Shown: positions 20,661 to 25,088 of the stretch, in pieces
Position numbering within the stretch: position 1 is the first letter of the stretch
How the letters are laid out: every line of letters starts with the position of its first letter
IMG/VR virus record: IMGVR_UViG_3300044591_000969
Location: 1-25,088 of that record
Length of the DNA stretch: 25,088 nucleotides
Strand: one strand, 5' to 3'
Origin: a virus
Program-made: the position numbers and the translations under genes
The notes under the pieces: generated by a model
What the model saw: the letters and a program-made list of their open reading frames with translations, nothing else
Told to the model about the DNA's origin: nothing
Database searches by the model: none

Positions 20661-21656
20661 ATGGCGACTTCCGGTACAGTTTCGACGACTCAGTTCACGA
20701 CGAGGCAGGTCATTGACCATGCCTTTAGGCGTTGTCGTCTGGGCGCGCAGCAGATCACTTCCGAGATGATCGACGTTGCGAACGACCAGCTTTACCTGAT
20801 CCTGTCTAATCTCGCGAACCGGGGCGTTCAGCTCTGGTGTATTGAGAAATTGATTATGCCGCTGTACGAGGGCAATGGCGCTGTGACGCTGCCGTTGGGT
20901 ACGGTGGATGTTCTCAATACTAACTTGCGCACTTTGCAGGAAGTTACTGGCACCGAGACGACTAGCTCGACTACGGTCACGATGGTTGTCTCTGGTGGCA
21001 CGACGCTGACGACGGTTGGCATTTTGTGGAGCGCAGCGGCTGTTCCGTTTGTTATTGAGCAGTCGGTTACTGGATCTACTTGGACTTCGGTTCCGACCGA
21101 GGAAAGCACCACGGCTCCGACTCAGGTAGCTGGCGAGTGGCTCTGGGTAGACTTCAACGCTACGACCACCAACAACTATTTCCGCGTTCGTGCTACGAGC
21201 GGGACCCTATCGGCCACGGATGTCTATTTCGGGAACACGCCCACAGAGATCCCTATTGCGCGATTGAATCGCGATGACTACACGGCGCTGCCCAACAAGT
21301 TCTTCCTTGGCCGACCTTTGCAGTTCTGGTTTGACCGTCAGTTGAATCAGCCAATTATGCATTTGTGGCCGGTACCGAATGCGGCTGCGGAAACTCAGCA
21401 AATCGTGTTGTGGCGACATCGCTACATTCAGGACGTTGGCACCATGACGCAGGAACTGGATGTTCCGCAGCGTTGGTTTGATGCCATCGTCGCGTTGCTC
21501 GCTTCGAAGCTGGCCGAAGAGACGCCGGAAGTCGATGCGCAGTTGATGCCGATTTTGGAAGCCAAGGCCGAGAAGGCGCTGGCACAGGCCGAGAACGAGG
21601 AGCGGGACAACAGCCCAATTTACTGGGCACCGTTGATTAGCCCGTATACCCGATGA
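20661..21656 (+). CDS. Head-tail adaptor/tail-tubular-like protein with insert
   Basis: A 331-residue protein. The N-terminal helical part (TRQVIDHAFRRCRLGAQQIT, then MIDVANDQLYLILSNLANRG), TLPLGTVDVLN and the later IPIARLNRDDYTALPNKFFL, GRPLQFWFDRQ and LWPVPN follow the pattern of T7 gp11-type or P22 gp4-type adaptors that dock under the portal. Residues ~95-190 form an extra beta-rich Thr-rich domain (ILWSAAAVPFVIEQSVTGST, YFRVRATSGTLSATDVYFG) that looks inserted. The C-terminus is helical and Glu/Ala-rich. Its stop overlaps the next ATG by four bases. Confidence 0.7.
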   Translation: MATSGTVSTTQFTTRQVIDHAFRRCRLGAQQITSEMIDVANDQLYLILSNLANRGVQLWCIEKLIMPLYEGNGAVTLPLGTVDVLNTNLRTLQEVTGTETTSSTTVTMVVSGGTTLTTVGILWSAAAVPFVIEQSVTGSTWTSVPTEESTTAPTQVAGEWLWVDFNATTTNNYFRVRATSGTLSATDVYFGNTPTEIPIARLNRDDYTALPNKFFLGRPLQFWFDRQLNQPIMHLWPVPNAAAETQQIVLWRHRYIQDVGTMTQELDVPQRWFDAIVALLASKLAEETPEVDAQLMPILEAKAEKALAQAENEERDNSPIYWAPLISPYTR

Positions 21657-21955
21657 GTTTATTTTTAGATACACGCGGACTAGCTTGGGCGGGAATTGGA
21701 ATTTGCGACCGTTGTAGTCGGAAGTTTCCGATTGGCGAGTTGATGCCGGACCCGAACTATCCGGGTTTGCGCGTGTGTCGAGTAGATGTTGACGAGCTTG
21801 ATCCGTACCGGCTTCCGGCTCGGCAGACTGAACGCATTACGTTGCCGTTTGTACGGCCCGATGTCTCGGTAGCGACAGATCCGGCTGGCTTGATCAGCGA
21901 AGACGGTAACACGTTTGTTACTACCGAAAACTTTGACGATTACGTGGAGCCGTAA
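21653..21955 (+). CDS. Small zinc-ribbon-like phage protein
   Basis: A 100-residue protein with C18-x2-C21 (ICDRCSRKFPIGEL) and C42 in LRVCRVDVDELDPYRLPARQ, followed by ITLPFVRPD. Related phage proteins usually have a second CxxC at the LRVC position; here the fourth ligand seems to be D45, so the site is atypical. Such proteins lie beside the adaptor gene in many podovirus-like phages; role unknown, perhaps tail assembly. The start overlaps the adaptor stop (ATGA). Confidence 0.7.
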   Translation: MSLFLDTRGLAWAGIGICDRCSRKFPIGELMPDPNYPGLRVCRVDVDELDPYRLPARQTERITLPFVRPDVSVATDPAGLISEDGNTFVTTENFDDYVEP

Positions 21956-21960
21956 AAAGC

Positions 21961-24342
21961 ATGTCAAACGTCCCCACAAATTTGATTCCGACACGAATTA
22001 CGCAGCTGCCCGAAGCTCCGGTTGCGGACCCGGCTGGCTATTTCCCGATTGTTATTTCGGGCACGACCTACAAGGTTCAGTTCAGCCAGATCCAAGGTAA
22101 CGTCGAGGTTCCGGCTTCGCGTCGTGTTGATACGGGAACTGGCTTAACTGGCGGTGGTTCGCTGTCTGCAAACCTGACGATTGCGGTAGCTAACGGTGGC
22201 ATCGGAAACGATCAACTGGATACCACGGGTGTGGCTGCTGGAACGTATGGTTCTGGCTCTGCGATCCCGGTAGTGACGGTGAACTCCAAGGGCCGCGTTA
22301 CTAGTGTCAGCACATCAGGGATTTCCATCTCGGGCTATGTGCCTGATAACCGCCAGATCGTTGCAGGTGCTGGCCTTGCTGGTGGCGGTAACCTGTCGGC
22401 GGATCGCACGCTGTCGATTGCGTATTCGAGCACGATCCCGTCTGCGCTTGGCTCGCCTTCGGCTGGTACGGTTGAGAACCCGGCACGAGCGGATCACGTT
22501 CACCCGGCGGTTGATCTGAGCGATGGATCGGAAACATCTGGCGTTCTCCCGATGGGTCGCGGTGGTACTGGCTCAGCCATGGCTCCGGTTGCCGGTGCAG
22601 TTGTTTACTCCAGCGGAACTAATTTTGATCTTACGACGGTTGGCTCACCGGGACAGGTACTGTCTTCAAATGGCGCTGGCGCACCGACTTGGTTAACGAT
22701 CACGGGTGCCGGTACGGTTACAAGTGTCGATGGCTCTGGCGGTACAACGGGGCTGACGGTTTCTGGCGGTCCTATTACGGCTGCGGGAACTTTGACGCTT
22801 GGCGGTACGCTCGCGATTAGCGCAGGCGGTACGGGACTTGGCGGTACGGCGACCAATGGTCAGTTGCTTATCGGCAACGGCTCTGGGTACACGCTGGCGG
22901 CTTTGACGGCTGGTACTGGCGTATCGGTCACGAACGCGACTGGCTCCATTACGCTGGCTAATACGGCTCCGGATCAGACGGTCGTCATTACCAGCGGCAC
23001 AGACATTTCTGTCACTGGAACATACCCCAGCTTCACGATCACTAATACTGATCCGGACCAGTCGGTCACGCTGACTAATGGCACGGCCATTTCTGTAACG
23101 GGAACGTACCCGAGCTTCACGATTACCAATACGCTGCCGGACCAGACGGTTGTCTTGACTGCTGGCACGAACATCTCCGTCAGCGGCACCTACCCGAGCT
23201 TCACGGTTACCAACAGCTCGACGGCTGATGTAGTGGGTCCGGCTGGTGCGACGAGCGGGGCTATCTCGCTGTTCGATGGAGCCACGGGCAAGCTGCTAAA
23301 GAACTCCGTCATCACGATCAATGGCTCTGGCGTTATCAGCAACGTCAACACGCCAAACACCGGCACCGATGCTGCGAACAAGCAGTACGTGGATGATCTT
23401 GCGAGCACGGGCTTGCACTATCACGAGGCAGTGGTTCTCTCCACTTCGCCGGGGTCTTCGCGTACTGACACGTACAACAACGGCACGGCTGGTGTTAGCG
23501 CCACGCTGACTTCGGTTGCTAACGGGACGCTGGTCATCGACGGCACCGTAGCCTCGGCCACCATCCGCGTGCTGATTCAGGACTGCTCGAACCCGGTTGG
23601 AAACGGCGTCTATGTCGTGACCAATGCCGGTAGCACCAGCGCCCAGTATGTAATGACCCGCTCCTCGGATGCGGACACCTACATTGAGCAGTCAACAGTC
23701 GGCTTGGACGCGGGTAGCTACTTCTTCACGACTGGCGGCACGAACAACAAGGGATCTGCTTGGGTCAACACCAATAGCGGAACCATTACCTTCGGCTCGA
23801 CGGCGATCTCGTTCTCGCTCTTTAGCAACTCGCAGGTTTACACGGCTGGCAACGGCCTGAGCCTGACGGCAACGGTGTTCTCGCTGGAGACTCCGGTTAG
23901 CGTGCTCAATGGCGGCACTGGACAGTCATCCGCCGCGACCAACGGGCAATTGCTCATTGGTAATGGCGCTGGCTTTAATCTTTCGACCCTGACTCAGGGA
24001 TCTGGCGTCACTATCACCTCTGGCACCGGCAGCATCACGATTGCCGCGACAGGCTTGGGTGGTACGGTTACCAGTGTTGACGGATCTAGCACGGTCAGCG
24101 GGTTTACGCTGTCTGGCGGTCCAATCACAACCAGCGGTTTGTTGACGCTGGCGGGAACCTTGTCTATTTCTAACGGCGGTACTGGGGCATCTACGCAGTC
24201 TGGCGCTAGAACGGCGCTGGGTTTGGGTACAATGGCAACCCAAGATGCCAATAGTGTTTCAATAACTGGCGGTTCGATTGGAAGCAGCGTTCTCGTGAAC
24301 CTGACCAATTCAACGGGAACTATTAGCGGAGGCACCTACTAA
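21961..24342 (+). CDS. Large repetitive tail fibre protein
   Basis: A 793-residue Gly/Thr/Ser-rich fibre. The N-terminus (TRITQLPEAPVADPAGYFPI and TTYKVQFSQIQG) is a putative virion anchor shared with the 17848 protein. The shaft has LTGGGSLSANLTIAV-type repeats, an ADHVHP motif near 180, two copies of a GTATNGQLLIGNG-type unit (~289 and ~651) and three 28-residue tandem repeats at 337-420. Near 465-490, NKQYVDDLASTGLHYHEAVV is a known fibre element. The end (GGTGASTQSGARTALGLGTM) is typical of fibres. It should form a trimeric receptor-contacting fibre. Confidence 0.85.
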   Translation: MSNVPTNLIPTRITQLPEAPVADPAGYFPIVISGTTYKVQFSQIQGNVEVPASRRVDTGTGLTGGGSLSANLTIAVANGGIGNDQLDTTGVAAGTYGSGSAIPVVTVNSKGRVTSVSTSGISISGYVPDNRQIVAGAGLAGGGNLSADRTLSIAYSSTIPSALGSPSAGTVENPARADHVHPAVDLSDGSETSGVLPMGRGGTGSAMAPVAGAVVYSSGTNFDLTTVGSPGQVLSSNGAGAPTWLTITGAGTVTSVDGSGGTTGLTVSGGPITAAGTLTLGGTLAISAGGTGLGGTATNGQLLIGNGSGYTLAALTAGTGVSVTNATGSITLANTAPDQTVVITSGTDISVTGTYPSFTITNTDPDQSVTLTNGTAISVTGTYPSFTITNTLPDQTVVLTAGTNISVSGTYPSFTVTNSSTADVVGPAGATSGAISLFDGATGKLLKNSVITINGSGVISNVNTPNTGTDAANKQYVDDLASTGLHYHEAVVLSTSPGSSRTDTYNNGTAGVSATLTSVANGTLVIDGTVASATIRVLIQDCSNPVGNGVYVVTNAGSTSAQYVMTRSSDADTYIEQSTVGLDAGSYFFTTGGTNNKGSAWVNTNSGTITFGSTAISFSLFSNSQVYTAGNGLSLTATVFSLETPVSVLNGGTGQSSAATNGQLLIGNGAGFNLSTLTQGSGVTITSGTGSITIAATGLGGTVTSVDGSSTVSGFTLSGGPITTSGLLTLAGTLSISNGGTGASTQSGARTALGLGTMATQDANSVSITGGSIGSSVLVNLTNSTGTISGGTY
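22969..23220 (+). repeat. Three tandem 84-bp repeats within the fibre gene
   Basis: Units start at 22969, 23053 and 23137, each 28 codons, with the conserved core ISVTGTYPSFTITNT. The copies differ mainly at synonymous or near-synonymous positions, so the duplication is not very recent and protein sequence is being kept. Copy number changes would alter shaft length. Confidence 0.9.
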
Positions 24343-25088
24343 TGCCCACGATTCTTTTGAAGAAAAGCGATACCGCGAGTGCGGTCCCGACAACGGCTAA
24401 CCTGACCAATTTGGCAGGCGGCGTTGAAGTTGCTGTTAACACGGCAGACAAGCGCATGTTCACTATGACTTCCGCAAGCGCGGTGGTTGAGTTGGGCACG
24501 AACCCGAGCAGTTTGACGCTTACCGGCGGCACGGCCAACGGCGTGTTGTATCTGAACGGCAGCAAGGTGGCGACGAGTGGGAGTGCGTTAAGTTTTACGG
24601 GGTCGCTGCTAAAAGTTGGAAATCCAACTAACGCGCCGAATACAAATTTGAGCGGAAACCTTTTGCAAGTTAAATCTTCGTCGGGATTCTCTTATCTGAC
24701 GATGGGTAATGGAGACGGAGCGGACAACAATACTTACATTGGGTCTGCATCATCCATTACTACTTTTGGAACGGTGACGGACGCTGGCAGTACAAGCGAA
24801 CTCATGCGCCTCACCAGCACCGGGTTAGGCATCGGCACGAGCAGTCCGGCGTATAAGTTGGATGTTGCAGAGTCTGGCGCACCAACAAGCACAAACACTT
24901 TCAGCGTTGCAAGAATTTCTGGTAGTGATTCAGTCGCTAATGACTTGACCTTACTTGGCCCAAATACGTCTCAAGTTCGCATTAAATTTGGCGACCCTGA
25001 AAGCGCCACTATTGGTGAGGTTGGGTATAACCACTCTACAAACTCTTTGCGTTTTGTAACCAATGGAGCGGAGGCAGGAGTTTTTGAC
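24342..25088 (+). CDS. Partial second tail fibre protein
   Basis: The frame is open from this ATG to the window end (249 codons seen). GGAGG lies 9 bases upstream and the ATG overlaps the previous stop by one base. The N-terminus MPTILLKKSDTASAVPTTAN, then GGVEVAVNTADKRMFTMTSA, is a common fibre head segment ('ELAvNtaDkrlf'). GLGIGTSSPAYKLDV at about 162-176 often lies before C-terminal intramolecular chaperone domains, which would be beyond the window. It is Ser/Thr/Asn-rich with few charged residues. Confidence 0.8.
   Translation, partial: MPTILLKKSDTASAVPTTANLTNLAGGVEVAVNTADKRMFTMTSASAVVELGTNPSSLTLTGGTANGVLYLNGSKVATSGSALSFTGSLLKVGNPTNAPNTNLSGNLLQVKSSSGFSYLTMGNGDGADNNTYIGSASSITTFGTVTDAGSTSELMRLTSTGLGIGTSSPAYKLDVAESGAPTSTNTFSVARISGSDSVANDLTLLGPNTSQVRIKFGDPESATIGEVGYNHSTNSLRFVTNGAEAGVFD

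Overview
The window is a stretch of a tailed double-stranded DNA bacteriophage (Caudoviricetes), most likely a podovirus-like phage of a Gram-negative, probably proteobacterial, host. The phage assignment rests on a recognisable packaging and head module on the + strand (small terminase candidate, large terminase, a very long P22-type portal candidate, GroES-like co-chaperonin, scaffold-like protein, HK97-fold/gpT-type capsid protein), followed by an adaptor/tail-tubular-like protein and glycine/threonine-rich fibres. The host guess rests on canonical Shine-Dalgarno sites, two perfect DnaA boxes (TTATCCACA) and sigma70-like -35 boxes. No tRNA, rRNA, CRISPR array, integrase or transposase was seen.

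Region 1 (about 1-5380) is an early or host-interaction block, nearly all on the - strand. It holds many genes of 50-200 codons stacked with 4-base ATGA stop/start overlaps: a cytosine-methyltransferase-like protein, a class I SAM methyltransferase-like protein, zinc-binding mini-proteins, three DpnD/PcfM-like mini-proteins, a 53-residue two-helix membrane protein and several phage proteins of unknown function. One gene, a DUF5856-type protein, runs the other way at 1986-2345. Between 3008 and 5027 the gene junctions share a repeated sequence, roughly GAGG..GCAGCATGARCACC, which combines ribosome binding site, stop and start.

Region 2 (5381-5946) is non-coding. It has two DnaA boxes, three 12-bp-spaced GATCGTGC iterons, inverted repeats and a (TA)n AT-rich tract. 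It looks like a replication origin and also separates the leftward block from the rightward small terminase candidate (5947-6492). Region 3 (6548-7566) is a leftward pair (unknown protein and a Gp88-family protein) ending in a strong leftward terminator. Region 4 (7567-8177) is non-coding, with alternating purine-pyrimidine (Z-DNA-prone) tracts, a 21-bp direct repeat and seven GGGWCCC heptamers just upstream of the packaging operon; it is a candidate packaging or regulatory site.

Region 5 (8178-25088) is the rightward late operon: small protein, TerL, portal, two small proteins, GroES-like protein, scaffold candidate, two head-associated proteins and the capsid protein, then a terminator. A GIY-YIG endonuclease and a 77-residue protein follow, with a second near-identical terminator. 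Next come two putative surface/decoration proteins (one with a C1q/TNF-like C-terminus), three very basic Lys/Arg/Gly-rich proteins (DUF6321, a 52-residue protein, a 520-residue DUF6496-containing mosaic), an adaptor/tail-tubular-like protein, a zinc-ribbon-like protein and two fibre genes, the last cut by the window edge. Family names here come from recognising motifs by eye; no database search was run.
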